The notes below the pieces were generated by a model that made no database searches, was not told the DNA's origin, and was given only the letters and a program-made list of their open reading frames with translations. Shown piece by piece: positions 1-14,254 of a DNA stretch of 36,585 nt; position 1 is the first letter of the stretch; each line of letters starts with the position of its first letter. A program made the position numbers and the translations under genes. The DNA comes from Leptospira ainlahdjerensis (GTDB taxonomy: Bacteria; Spirochaetota; Leptospiria; Leptospirales; Leptospiraceae). Location: NCBI RefSeq assembly GCF_016919175.1, contig NZ_JAFFPU010000037.1:1-36585 (forward strand). The letters are read 5' to 3'.

Positions 1-348
1 CGTCTCAAAAAGAAGTAAATCATCGGTTAACGTGATTTTTTGTTTTCCGATCATTCCCTTGTTTTCTTTTTCCCGAAGCATTTTATCGACATTGTTTCGA
101 AGTCTCCAAAAATAGAGGCGATCAAATAGAAAAAACCAAACGATTGCAAATAAGAAAATCGGAATATTGAAGAGAAAAGAGATTTCGTCTAAGTTCGTAT
201 AGTTTAAAGCCAAAAAGACAAACAAGGTCCAAACGGGAATGATAAGTTTGGCGATCATTCTTTTCTTTTTCGAAACCTTGGAATGTCGAAAATGGTATTC
301 ATTAAAGTTTACGATATCTTCTAAAGTCAATTCGTATGTAATCTGCAT
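1..348 (-). CDS. YcxB-like membrane protein, N-terminal part (cut by window edge)
   Basis: The leftward frame opens with ATG at 346-348 and stays open to base 1, so the 116 residues seen are the N-terminal part. The protein starts MQITYELTLEDIVNF, followed by a basic stretch (HSKVSKKKR), two hydrophobic segments at about residues 30-45 and 52-70, and then a charged region leading into KQKITLTDD. A short N-terminal strand, two membrane helices and a C-terminal strand-rich domain is the layout of YcxB-like proteins. Another member of this type lies at 12919-13398. No clear Shine-Dalgarno precedes the ATG. The function of YcxB-like proteins is not established. The family call rests on layout and on the ITYELTLEDIVNFNEYH-type start, so it is probable but not certain. 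Confidence 0.7.
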   Translation of the reverse strand, partial: MQITYELTLEDIVNFNEYHFRHSKVSKKKRMIAKLIIPVWTLFVFLALNYTNLDEISFLFNIPIFLFAIVWFFLFDRLYFWRLRNNVDKMLREKENKGMIGKQKITLTDDLLLFET

Positions 349-1197
349 AGAGTGTATTACCGGATAAGTTTTATTGAATAATATTTGTATCTTAGAATCT
401 CAGAAACGATTTCGATCGACGATCGCGCCGAAAGAGAAAAAGAATCTTCCGAAAGTCTATTACGGATGAAATGGAAGTCCGATTTCAAGTTCTTTTTCAA
501 AAAAATAACAGTCTGATCCAAGCCCGGTCGACTGTTTTTAACAACAAGCGATCTTTTTCGACGTGAGCGTATTCTTATAAAATGATGAAAAATCTGTTCC
601 AAAATTTCATTCGTTCCAGTGCTTAAAGCATCCTGTCAGTCGGTAATAAACGCTCGAAGTGTTACGGATTCTTTTTTACGATTCCGGAACGTTTGAACCA
701 TTGGCTTGTAGTTTCATTTTGCTTTGAACTCCGTCCTTCGCGGGAACTCAGCGTTCCGTTTTTATTGCCCCTCTCCAGGGTTTAGGACAAGCTTACCAAA
801 AGCTGCCTGGATCGAAGAAAAATCCGTCGGAACTACGACAAGTCCTCCATGAAAACGGCGCGCCCCGCCCGAGTTTCGGGTGTAGGGGAGCGGTGGCGGG
901 AAAACCTCGGGTGACTTTGCTATATCACAAAATTCTAATCTTTCAAGAAAAAATCTTCCTGTCGGAACTACGACAAACCCTTCTTCTCGAGACGATTCCC
1001 GCTGCAACTCCCTTCAGCTTGTGCGTAATTGTGGATAAGGCTATGCGTTTTGGAACAAACTCAAAATCAGAAATGCAGGAACCATTATGAATCGAAATCC
1101 GGATCATAATCAGAGTAAAAAACGGAAAATCATTAGATCGAGAAGAAGTCGAAAATTCCGATCTAAAAAACGTTTGAATTTTAGGAGACCGAATCTC
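349..1197. other. Gene-free stretch between YcxB-like and nitrilase-fold genes
   Basis: I find no convincing gene here. The open frames are short and arginine- or serine-rich, have no ribosome binding site and match no family I know. The right half holds the repeat element at 817-1001. A further GGAACT core lies near 737-747. The rest shows nothing I can name. Confidence 0.6.
817..1001. repeat. Dispersed intergenic repeat element, copy 1
   Basis: A stretch of about 185 bp that aligns along its length with 25656-25842. Shared blocks, in order, are AAATCCGTCGGAACTACGAC, GGCGCGCCCCGCCC, TTCGGGTG followed by a G-rich run, GGTGGCGG, a TATCACA.AATT block, and a second GTCGGAACTACGACA (961-975) that forms a direct repeat with the first (826-840). 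The C-rich block and the following G-rich block can pair, giving a GC-rich hairpin in otherwise AT-rich DNA. Open frames through it encode VVVPT-type peptides that are probably spurious. Confidence 0.8.
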
Positions 1198-1917
1198 TCA
1201 AAACAAGCCGTTCACTCCGTTGATCGTAACGGTTTTGATCACTTCCTTATCTTTTTCCGATTCCGCGACCTTCCAGTTGACCCCGGAAGAAGTGGAAAGA
1301 AGGCTCCTTCCGATTCCGGAACGACCGAGGGACGAACCGACGCCAGTTACTCTTGCTATAAAAATTCCGTATTCGGAGGAAAGCTTCGCATAACGTTCCA
1401 AATCTTGAGCGTGCGTAGAATCGGTCTCCAAAACGGAGTCGATATGAAAAAGAAGATTTACGTTTTGAGATCTTAATTCTTCCAGACGTTTCGGATTTTC
1501 GATTTCCTTTCCCGTAACAATTCCGAATCGAAAACCGCTCATGATAAAAATCGTTTCGGCATCGCCTCCGATCGCTGGCTTTTCGGACGGTAAAAGTTCC
1601 TGCTTTTCATACCAGTCCACGACCACCACACTTTGTATGATCGGCACCGAAAGTTTTATTCTTCCGGAATCGTCCTTCCGAAATATGGATCCGCCGATGA
1701 TTACACCCTTATAATATTCAGAAATTTGCAACAACTCGTCCGTCAGAGATTTTGATTTTTCGACGGCTCCTTCGGGCGTGGACGATGAATTGTAAAACGG
1801 AAAGTATTCCGGAAGAAGAAGAAAATCGGATTTCTCCTTCGCCAGTTTCGATTTTTGTTCGCTTGTGATGGGTTGATTGAGATGTTTTTGAAATAGAGTT
1901 ACTTTTGCCGATGCCAA
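1198..1917 (-). CDS. Nitrilase-superfamily (carbon-nitrogen hydrolase) protein lacking the catalytic cysteine
   Basis: 239 residues with the nitrilase order of motifs: an opening ..AKVTLFQKH strand, LLLPEYFP with the family glutamate (E37), and DWYEKQELLPSEKP with the family lysine (K105). The third catalytic position is normally a cysteine in a G-V-x-I-C-Y-D-type motif. Here it reads FGIVTGKEIENPKRLEEL, so the site falls at T135/G136, and the whole protein contains no cysteine. Amide hydrolysis by the usual E-K-C mechanism is therefore unlikely; a binding or structural role is an inference. The start is TTG at 1915-1917: an in-frame TGA lies two codons upstream, and an AAGG sits nine bases before it. 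It follows the 622-residue gene by 19 bases, probably in one transcript. Confidence 0.75.
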   Translation of the reverse strand: MASAKVTLFQKHLNQPITSEQKSKLAKEKSDFLLLPEYFPFYNSSSTPEGAVEKSKSLTDELLQISEYYKGVIIGGSIFRKDDSGRIKLSVPIIQSVVVVDWYEKQELLPSEKPAIGGDAETIFIMSGFRFGIVTGKEIENPKRLEELRSQNVNLLFHIDSVLETDSTHAQDLERYAKLSSEYGIFIARVTGVGSSLGRSGIGRSLLSTSSGVNWKVAESEKDKEVIKTVTINGVNGLF

Positions 1918-1936
1918 ATATCAATACCTTCCTGAT

Positions 1937-3805
<1,869 letters not shown>

Positions 3806-3877
3806 AATGCAACCCTTGCAATCCCGCGTCTCAGTTCAAATTTGCAGTTCTGAGAAATAAATCAAGAAAGATACTGA

Positions 3878-3908
<31 letters not shown>

Positions 3909-3926
3909 GGGTGTTTTTTCGATCTG

Positions 3927-4295
3927 ATGATCATCCGTAGCGAGATTCGAGAGAACCATATCGTTCTTAGCGTTCTTGAAGATATTCTGATGGATAATTC
4001 AAGGGATTTCTACTACGAATTCGAAGAATCGGTAAAAAGCGGAAGTCCTGAAATCATCAGTTTTTTCCTGGGGAAGGTCAAATTCATCGATTCTTCCGGA
4101 ATCGGAATCATCATCAAAGTTCGAAATCAAATCCGGGAAAAAAACGGCATCGTGAACATATTCGGCCTCAATAAATCTCTAAATTCTGTATTTCGGCTAT
4201 CGGGCCTGGACAAAATTGTGAACCTTTATACGAACGACGAGTTTCTAAACAAGTATCCGATTTTCCAGGAGTTTGTGGATCAAAATTCTAAATGA
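3927..4295 (+). CDS. STAS-domain protein, anti-sigma-factor-antagonist type
   Basis: 122 residues forming one STAS domain. With the ATG at 3927 the protein starts MIIRSEIRENHIVLSVLEDIL, the first two strands of the fold, and the phospho-acceptor motif DSSG falls at residues 55-58. Its second serine (S57) is almost the same number as the phosphorylated Ser58 of Bacillus SpoIIAA. A longer reading from TTG at 3891 adds 12 residues with no family similarity, so I prefer the ATG; neither has a strong Shine-Dalgarno. Such proteins are switched by serine phosphorylation and act in partner-switching circuits that control a sigma factor or another output. No kinase or phosphatase partner is visible nearby. 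The stop overlaps the next start as ATGA (4292-4295). Confidence 0.88.
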   Translation: MIIRSEIRENHIVLSVLEDILMDNSRDFYYEFEESVKSGSPEIISFFLGKVKFIDSSGIGIIIKVRNQIREKNGIVNIFGLNKSLNSVFRLSGLDKIVNLYTNDEFLNKYPIFQEFVDQNSK

Positions 4296-5035
4296 AACGA
4301 ATATTCAAATTTTCCTCCGTTCTTATTCTTCTTCTCCTTGTTCAATGCTCCTGGGTCCACGAAAGAGGGATCCTCTTCTGGTCCAAGAGTCAGAATCTGA
4401 TTTATAACTCAGAAGAAGTCGCTTATTTCAAAATTTCTCCTTCCAAAGTCGATCAGTTTGATGAATTCGTTCCTCCGGGAGCATTTTCGCATCCGATTGA
4501 TCTAAAACCGGAACAATGGAAAGACCTTTTGGGAAATCTCAAGTATGTAAAAAAATCCTCTCTCGGTTTTTTTACCGATCACGTTTTTTCCGATGGAGAA
4601 TTGGAAATCATCGCAAGAGATCTTCCCTATGTCCTCAAATCCCTTCCTGAAAATAAGATCCTCGTTTTGATCACAAAATACGATGACATTCAGTCCGTGA
4701 TTTCCACGGAGGAATTGACTACCGCCCTTATCTGGGGAGAAAAGACAAAGGTAAACGTCGTCTTTGGAAAGATCAAAAGGGAAATTATTGATAAGAATAT
4801 CGGCTTGGATTTTAGTCTTTGGACGGATATCAGACAAATCTATCTCACAAACGTTTCCGACGGAACCGAAATTTCGGATAACGGAACGGTCCAGTTTCAA
4901 ACGGTGAGGAACATACCCAATCGCAAATGGGTAGTCTTCAATTTGGATCAGATGGAGCAGTATAAATTCAAACCGAGAAAGAGAAACGAAATCCGCAGAC
5001 TTACGGACGAAAACGATCGCCCGGGCGGCGGTTGA
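4292..5035 (+). CDS. Putative lipoprotein coupled to the STAS gene
   Basis: 247 residues. The N-terminus MKRIFKFSSVLILLLLVQC is a lipoprotein signal peptide with the acylated cysteine predicted at residue 19. A glutamine before the cysteine is unusual but falls within the loose lipobox of spirochaetes. The mature part has mixed strand and helix character, with stretches such as KILVLITKYDD and KVNVVFGKI that suggest a compact alpha/beta domain, and a basic, polar tail. I recognise no family. Overlap with the STAS stop codon (ATGA) and the absence of its own Shine-Dalgarno point to translational coupling, so the two proteins may work together at the membrane. That link is inference. The downstream side is a long repeat region. 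Confidence 0.8.
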   Translation: MKRIFKFSSVLILLLLVQCSWVHERGILFWSKSQNLIYNSEEVAYFKISPSKVDQFDEFVPPGAFSHPIDLKPEQWKDLLGNLKYVKKSSLGFFTDHVFSDGELEIIARDLPYVLKSLPENKILVLITKYDDIQSVISTEELTTALIWGEKTKVNVVFGKIKREIIDKNIGLDFSLWTDIRQIYLTNVSDGTEISDNGTVQFQTVRNIPNRKWVVFNLDQMEQYKFKPRKRNEIRRLTDENDRPGGG

Positions 5036-5297
5036 TCTTTTCGACAAATTTCATTTTTGCAATTTCTTGAGTGAGGGTTTTCGTGCGTAAGAATTTCTCA
5101 CTCAAATCCTTCCTTCCCCTCTTCTCACTTTTGTTTCAGCCGATTCTTGCGTAAATTTTTTTTCTCTGTTTTTGCTTGAAGAGTTTTGCAAATTCGATTC
5201 GGAGAATAGGAAAAACTCAAAACCTGATATTCTCTCGGATCAGTTTGAGTCTTGGTGAAGACTTTCCCGAAAGTGTGAGTTCCTACTTTTTCCCAAA

Positions 5298-5389
5298 ACG
5301 AAACTTGCTTTGAAAAAACGGGGGGAGTTCCCACGCTCCTTTTATCTCCAAATCAAACGAAACGCAGAAAACCGCGCGGGAGTTCCTAC
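5298..5389 (+). repeat. About 91-bp direct repeat, copy A
   Basis: Aligns with 5633-5723. Both run from ACGAAACTTGCT through a G-run and AGTTCCCACGCT, then TTTTATCTCCAAATCAAACG, to GCGCGGGAGTTCCTAC. Differences are a handful of substitutions and one base in the G-run. Each copy carries two of the AGTTCC-core units as its internal and terminal blocks. Confidence 0.85.
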
Positions 5390-5632
5390 GCTCGATCCTC
5401 AACGGAATTTTCCGGATCACTTTTTTAGAATTCCATGAGAAACTTTTTTCCAAGTCCGCTGTTTCCGGTAAAAACGTGTGAGTTCCTACCTTGTTTTTTT
5501 TCGAGAAGGCTTTTACAGTTATTTCAAAATTGTTCTCTAAAACGAAACTTGTTCTGGAGAAAAGAGTGTGAGTTCCCACTTTTTCGAGAATTTTTCCGCA
5601 GGGCTTTCAACGTTCGGGATTCCTTTTCTAAT

Positions 5633-5723
5633 ACGAAACTTGCTCTGAAAAAACGGGGGAGTTCCCACGCTTCTTTTATCTCCAAATCAAACGAAACGCA
5701 GCAAATCGCGCGGGAGTTCCTAC
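5633..5723 (+). repeat. About 91-bp direct repeat, copy B
   Basis: Second copy of the block at 5298-5389, about 335 bp further on. A shorter relative, AACGAAACTTGTTCTGGAGA followed by GTGTGAGTTCCCAC, lies at about 5541-5579. That suggests the block has been copied more than twice within this region. Confidence 0.85.
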
Positions 5724-5909
5724 TTTTTTTTAAAAGATTCTCCTGCAAGACTTCAAAGTCCGGTTTCCCTGGATGAATCAAATTGTATCTCCAGCCAAGG
5801 TCGTTCTAAGAAACTGTGGGAACTCCCGCAAGTCCCTCTCTCAATCTTGAAAAGAAAGATTGGGTCCGGGCTAAAATCAGAATTCAATTCCCGGAGAGGG
5901 GGTAGCGGA

Positions 5910-5925
5910 AAACGCGAATGCGTTT
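5910..5925 (-). terminator. Possible terminator downstream of ileS
   Basis: On the minus strand AAACGC-ATTC-GCGTTT forms a six-base-pair stem followed by TTCC, about 40 bases past the ileS stop. A second small hairpin (AGGGGG/CCCCCT, about 5932-5949) lies between. The stem is short and the T-tract weak, so the call is tentative. Confidence 0.35.
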
Positions 5926-5962
5926 GTAGCGAGGGGGAAACCTCCCCCTTCTGGATCCTTCT

Positions 5963-8707
<2,745 letters not shown>

Positions 8708-8714
8708 ATAGATA

Positions 8715-9368
8715 TCAATAGTCGATTTTTGTTTTAGGGAGAATCGCTTGGAGTTTCTCTGCGTCTTCTCCTTTGAGTGATGTTTTTTTAATATTCAATC
8801 TTTTTAAACGAGTTAGATTCTTCAGCTTTGTATAATTCGCCGGAAGAATTTTAATTCCTACGTTGAGATTCAGATCCAATTCTTCCAAGTTGGAAAGACT
8901 CGCGAGAATGTCCACGTCCGTCTCGGTCAGAGTCAGCTTGTTTTGATCCATGTAGATCGTTTTGATTTCCGGTAAAAAAAGAAGTTCGGACGGAAGATTG
9001 GTAAGATCGTTGTTCCCCGCGAGAAGAACTTTCAGATTCTTTAATTTAGAAAGCGCGGAAGGAAAGGTTGTGAGGTCGTTTCCGAAAACGTTCAATTGTT
9101 CCACACTCTTACATTCTCCGAGGGAATCCGGAAGAGCGGCCAAACTGTTGAGACGAAGGTCCAGACGTTTTAGATTGGGAAATCCGCAAGCTCCCTCGGG
9201 AATTGCAGTCAACTTTTGCATTCCTAAATCGAGAATCGTGACCGAAGCGGGATTCGCCTTTGCTTCGTTTAATATTTCTTCCGCATTCTTCTTGCAGGCA
9301 GTTGCAAAAACAACGGACAGAGAGAGAAAAAGAATCAGGGTTTGCTTTTGTAAATAGAGAGACTTCAT
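8715..9368 (-). CDS. Leucine-rich-repeat lipoprotein
   Basis: 217 residues. The signal peptide [25 protein letters not shown] has a lipobox ending in TAC, so Cys25 is the predicted acylation site. After a short spacer there are about six leucine-rich repeats of the LxxLxLxxNxLxxLP type, for example [45 protein letters not shown] and [16 protein letters not shown], spanning about residues 44-200. LRR lipoproteins are common in Leptospira and are generally thought to be surface or periplasmic binding proteins. The ligand cannot be told. A good AGGAAAG site precedes the ATG. It sits between purL and ileS with gaps of 17 and 7 bases, so it is probably expressed constitutively with these housekeeping genes. 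Confidence 0.9.
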   Translation of the reverse strand: MKSLYLQKQTLILFLSLSVVFATACKKNAEEILNEAKANPASVTILDLGMQKLTAIPEGACGFPNLKRLDLRLNSLAALPDSLGECKSVEQLNVFGNDLTTFPSALSKLKNLKVLLAGNNDLTNLPSELLFLPEIKTIYMDQNKLTLTETDVDILASLSNLEELDLNLNVGIKILPANYTKLKNLTRLKRLNIKKTSLKGEDAEKLQAILPKTKIDY

Positions 9369-9385
9369 TCTTTCCTTTTCCTTTT

Positions 9386-11623
<2,238 letters not shown>

Positions 11624-12062
11624 CGATTGTCAGTATTTTTTCTGAGTCGCCCTCTGAAAATCAAATAATCCGATTCATTCCTCTTGGGAGTTCCCACATT
11701 CGTTGGGGAGATTGCCTTTTTCAAGGAAAGGAACACGAAAAGTTTGCACGGAAATCGAGACCTTGTGAGAGTTCCCACACGGAAGCAAGAGGTTCCGTAT
11801 TTCGAAGAGTCATTGGAAGGCGAGCTCGGTTATTTTTAGGAGTTCCTACTTTTTTTCCCTCGGAGAAAAACCATCGCCCTGCGAATTCAGAAACACTTTC
11901 TCTTGAGCCGGAGATCCGACCTCCCCTTCTTTAGAATCTTTTTTAGAAATACTCGGTCCGCCCCTATCATTCCAATGTTTCTCCGACTTCCTTGCGACGT
12001 AGGAACTCCCCTTTTCACCTTTCCGGAAGTCACGGAGATCCGACCGGATTGATATACGATTC
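11624..12062. repeat. Repeat cluster upstream of purL
   Basis: No gene is seen. AGTTCC/GGAACT-core units lie at 11684-11697 (TTGGGAGTTCCCAC), 11765-11778 (GTGAGAGTTCCCAC), 11836-11849 (TTAGGAGTTCCTAC) and, in the opposite orientation, 11999-12012 (GTAGGAACTCCCCT). The purL promoter must lie here or be read through from further right, but I see no clear -35/-10 pair. Confidence 0.75.
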
Positions 12063-12263
12063 TTAACAAGAATGAATTTTGGTAAGAGCACCCAATCGAG
12101 CAAAGAAAAAACAAAGTAAGAATGTGATCATCCAGGTTTCGGAACCTTCTCCCATGTTCCTCTTTGACGGACCCCGCACTTCGGACAAGTCTCTCTTTTC
12201 TTTTTAACAATGGAACCGCAGGAACCACAAAAGACCTCGTCTATTTTTTTAAAATTCACTCAT
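12063..12263 (-). pseudogene. Decayed zinc-ribbon/TM2-domain protein gene
   Basis: Reading leftward, a strong GGAGG lies six bases before ATG at 12263, but that frame (MSEF) stops at once. One base less in the T/A run would join it to the frame carrying FKKIDEVFCGSCGSIVKKK and CPKCGVRQR, a zinc ribbon with two CxxC knuckles, which now ends at TGA (12128-12130). Directly afterwards another frame reads MITFLLCFFFARLGA, matching the hydrophobic start of a TM2 domain, and then stops at 12063-12065. A zinc ribbon followed by TM2 is a known bacterial arrangement, so two frameshifts and loss of the 3' part explain the remains. A 43-residue zinc-ribbon peptide could still be made from GTG at 12259. 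The TM2 part is the less certain half. Confidence 0.5.
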
Positions 12264-12918
12264 TCAGGTCCTCCAGAATTTTCTAATATTGAATTTAGAA
12301 TCCATTACGTTGAAATTGATTCAAACTGCAGGGTCCTACGGACTTATTTTGGATAAAATAGACAGATTGAACTTTTCAATCACAGCTTTCGTTGATCCAG
12401 CCTTATGCCGAGAAAACTCGTGAGATCTTCAGTATTCGTTTTCTTGTTTCAGAAATTCGAATCAAGAAGAATGATCGGATTCCAAGAACGGGGTCGATTT
12501 CTATATTTTTTCTTTCTGATATCGAAGAAAAATGGGAACGTCTTCGAAACTGAGATAAAAAGCATCTTTCTTAGCTTTCCTTGATTCAATCTAAGCAGAG
12601 TTATCAGGCATCCGAAACCAAAGCTTTAGAATCAGGATATCATACATTCTCTATCAAAAATTGCTCGTTATAACTGAAAGTCAATTTTGTGAAAGAGAAC
12701 CGACCCGCTTTCTTTATCCGAAACAACTATATAAGAATTTCTTGAAATAACAATATTCGAAAGTAGTTCTTGGATTTACAGCGTTTGATCGGATGATCAG
12801 CGCGATCCAAAGGATTCGTCCCCTTTGGATAAAGACAAAAAGAAACTTTATCCAAAATCGAAAGAAGAATCATTTTTAATAAGATGGCGAAAGTGGGTTT
12901 TAAAAAAGAGGAAGACGG
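12264..12918. other. Gene-free stretch
   Basis: I can support no gene. A 59-codon frame from 12405 on the plus strand has no ribosome binding site or known motif. A hairpin with nine-base arms (ATCCAAAGG, 12805-12813; CCTTTGGAT, 12822-12830) lies about 90 bases past the end of the following leftward gene. It has no T-run on either side. Confidence 0.5.
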
Positions 12919-13398
12919 TCACGCACCCTTTCGATAAAAAAGCGCTTCCAATTCCTTCACAAACTCTTTCGAATCCCCTTGAATGGAATTCAAATCGATG
13001 AGAAGGTATTGAACCATGTGAATTCGGACTTTTAAAAATAAATAATGTTTTTTAGGAATGATCTTTAACAATTCTTCGGGGAGAATTTTGAATTCTCCCT
13101 TATCGTCCGAAATTTTCAGCCCATTCTCCGAAACGAAAATTTTTCCATTCAGATCCTGAAATCGAATTCTTTTTAGAAGAATGAAAGGCCTCGCGATAAA
13201 ATACAAACTCAGGATTCCAAAAAACAAGGGAACGATAAACCGCTCTGCGTTTTTAAAAAGAAAAAAATCAAGAACGGAAAGCGCCAAAAGAACAAAGGGT
13301 AAAAATTTTCTCTGGAACCAAAAAATCGGTCGATTGTAATAACCGAATAGAAAGTTCCTTTTTTGTTTTTGTATATCGAGTGAAAGAGAATATTCCAC
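12919..13398 (-). CDS. YcxB-like membrane protein
   Basis: 159 residues. The start is GTG at 13396-13398, chosen because GGAGG lies five bases upstream and no in-frame ATG precedes it. Layout: a short polar N-terminus (VEYSLSLDIQKQKR), two membrane helices at about residues 31-48 and 53-75, then a strand-rich C-terminal part with GKIFVSENGLKISDDKGEFKILPEELLKI and HYLFLKVRIHMVQYLLIDL. That is the pattern of YcxB-like proteins, whose C-terminal domain resembles a PH-like fold. The function is unknown. The fragment at 1-348 has the same layout. It appears to be a single-gene unit; a spacer separates it from the small gene upstream. Confidence 0.7.
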   Translation of the reverse strand: MEYSLSLDIQKQKRNFLFGYYNRPIFWFQRKFLPFVLLALSVLDFFLFKNAERFIVPLFFGILSLYFIARPFILLKRIRFQDLNGKIFVSENGLKISDDKGEFKILPEELLKIIPKKHYLFLKVRIHMVQYLLIDLNSIQGDSKEFVKELEALFYRKGA

Positions 13399-13500
13399 AG
13401 ATGCCTCCCCGATCTCGACACTTTTAAGATCGAAACGTTAGGAACAACACCTCTCTTTCGCTTTTTTGCAGGGAATTCCGTCTCGCAGACTTACGAAAAC

Positions 13501-13764
13501 TTATTTTTGACAGTGGGTAAGAATGTATTCCATCAAAACCGGCCGAGGTGGATCGGATGGTTTATTTCGCACCCAACCTCCGTCTCCCAATTCCAAAACG
13601 GATAGATCACAGATCGGATCTTCCGTAAAATCATCCGATTGTGACAAACTCAAAGCGTGTTTCCAAAATTGAAAAACACTTTGGGAAGAATCCGAAATCA
13701 CCGGAAAAAAGAATAAAACACAAAGGATAAGAATTAGTCCTGATACTGTGGTAGCGATCTTCAT
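13501..13764 (-). CDS. Small exported or membrane-anchored protein of unknown function
   Basis: 87 residues from ATG at 13762-13764. The N-terminus MKIATTVSGLILILCVLFFF is a signal peptide or anchor. The remainder is polar (SQSVFQFWKHALSLSQSDDF, then DPICDLSVLELGDGGWVRNK) and ends in EYILTHCQK, with two cysteines that could form a disulfide outside the cytoplasm. An upstream ATG at 13848 would add 28 residues that look like untranslated sequence, so I prefer the shorter form; neither start has a good Shine-Dalgarno. I recognise no family. The signal-like start and the sensible mature composition make it more likely real than not. Confidence 0.5.
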   Translation of the reverse strand: MKIATTVSGLILILCVLFFFPVISDSSQSVFQFWKHALSLSQSDDFTEDPICDLSVLELGDGGWVRNKPSDPPRPVLMEYILTHCQK

Positions 13765-14254
13765 AAGATGGTTCGTTTTACCTCGAGGATCAATGTCCCC
13801 TAAAGGGAATACGGAACATGAAATCAAATGCGCCAAAGTTTGTTCCATAATCTACAAAAAAGCGTTCAAACGATCGGGATTTGTTATTTTTTCAAAAATT
13901 AATTTCTTTAGAAAAATGGCCTTCGAATCGTTTTCAAAAAAAGGATCGTGCAGATTCTTATTTATTTATTTTTCAATTAATAACAGGAAAAGATGCTCAT
14001 TGTACGCACAAAGGGTCGCAGAAAAAAAGGAATTCTATCTCGGAGGAGTAACGTCTCCATCGATGAGGATTCAACACATGCAGAAAAACTAAAGCGTAAG
14101 AAAAAATAAATTTAGGAAAAAGGAAATTTTTCGCGTGAAAGGCGACGAAAGTGTATTCGCATTGTTTCGGCGCCTTTCGAGAATCGAGCCATTCGTAAAT
14201 AGGAAATCGACCGTGGAGCAAGACGCCCCACCGGAAAAATTCGAACAGGTTGGA
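13765..14254. other. Gene-free AT-rich stretch with a hairpin
   Basis: I see no gene. It contains A/T-rich sequence around 13920-14000 and the hairpin at 14137-14178, listed separately. Confidence 0.5.
14137..14178. terminator. Long hairpin past the flavin reductase-like gene
   Basis: GAAAGGCG (14137-14144) pairs with CGCCTTTC (14171-14178). After one mismatch CGAAA (14146-14150) pairs with TTTCG (14165-14169), leaving a 14-base loop. It lies about 77 bases downstream of the leftward flavin reductase-like gene. There is no T-run, so it could be a processing or Rho-associated structure rather than a classical terminator. Confidence 0.4.

Larger units (their letters stand above)
5036..5962. 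repeat. Repeat-filled intergenic region with many GGAACT/AGTTCC-core palindromic repeats
   Basis: No gene is evident between the convergent lipoprotein and ileS ends. Units of the type GTGTGAGTTCCTAC or GGGGGAGTTCCCAC occur at 5273-5286, 5321-5334, 5376-5389, 5476-5489, 5566-5579, 5655-5668 and 5710-5723, and in opposite orientation (GTGGGAACTCCCGC) at 5816-5829. Open frames through the area encode VGTHTF, WELP and GNSHSF-type peptides. These are simply the repeat read in three frames, so I do not count them as genes. Confidence 0.85.

Noticed and set aside
357..602. 81-codon leftward open frame
   Set aside because: Composition is basic and serine-rich with no ribosome site, motif or coupling to a neighbour.
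5125..5781. Several overlapping open frames of 69-113 codons with VGTHTF, WELP or GNSHSF motifs
   Set aside because: The shared peptides are translations of the intergenic repeats. There are no ribosome sites and no consistent frame.
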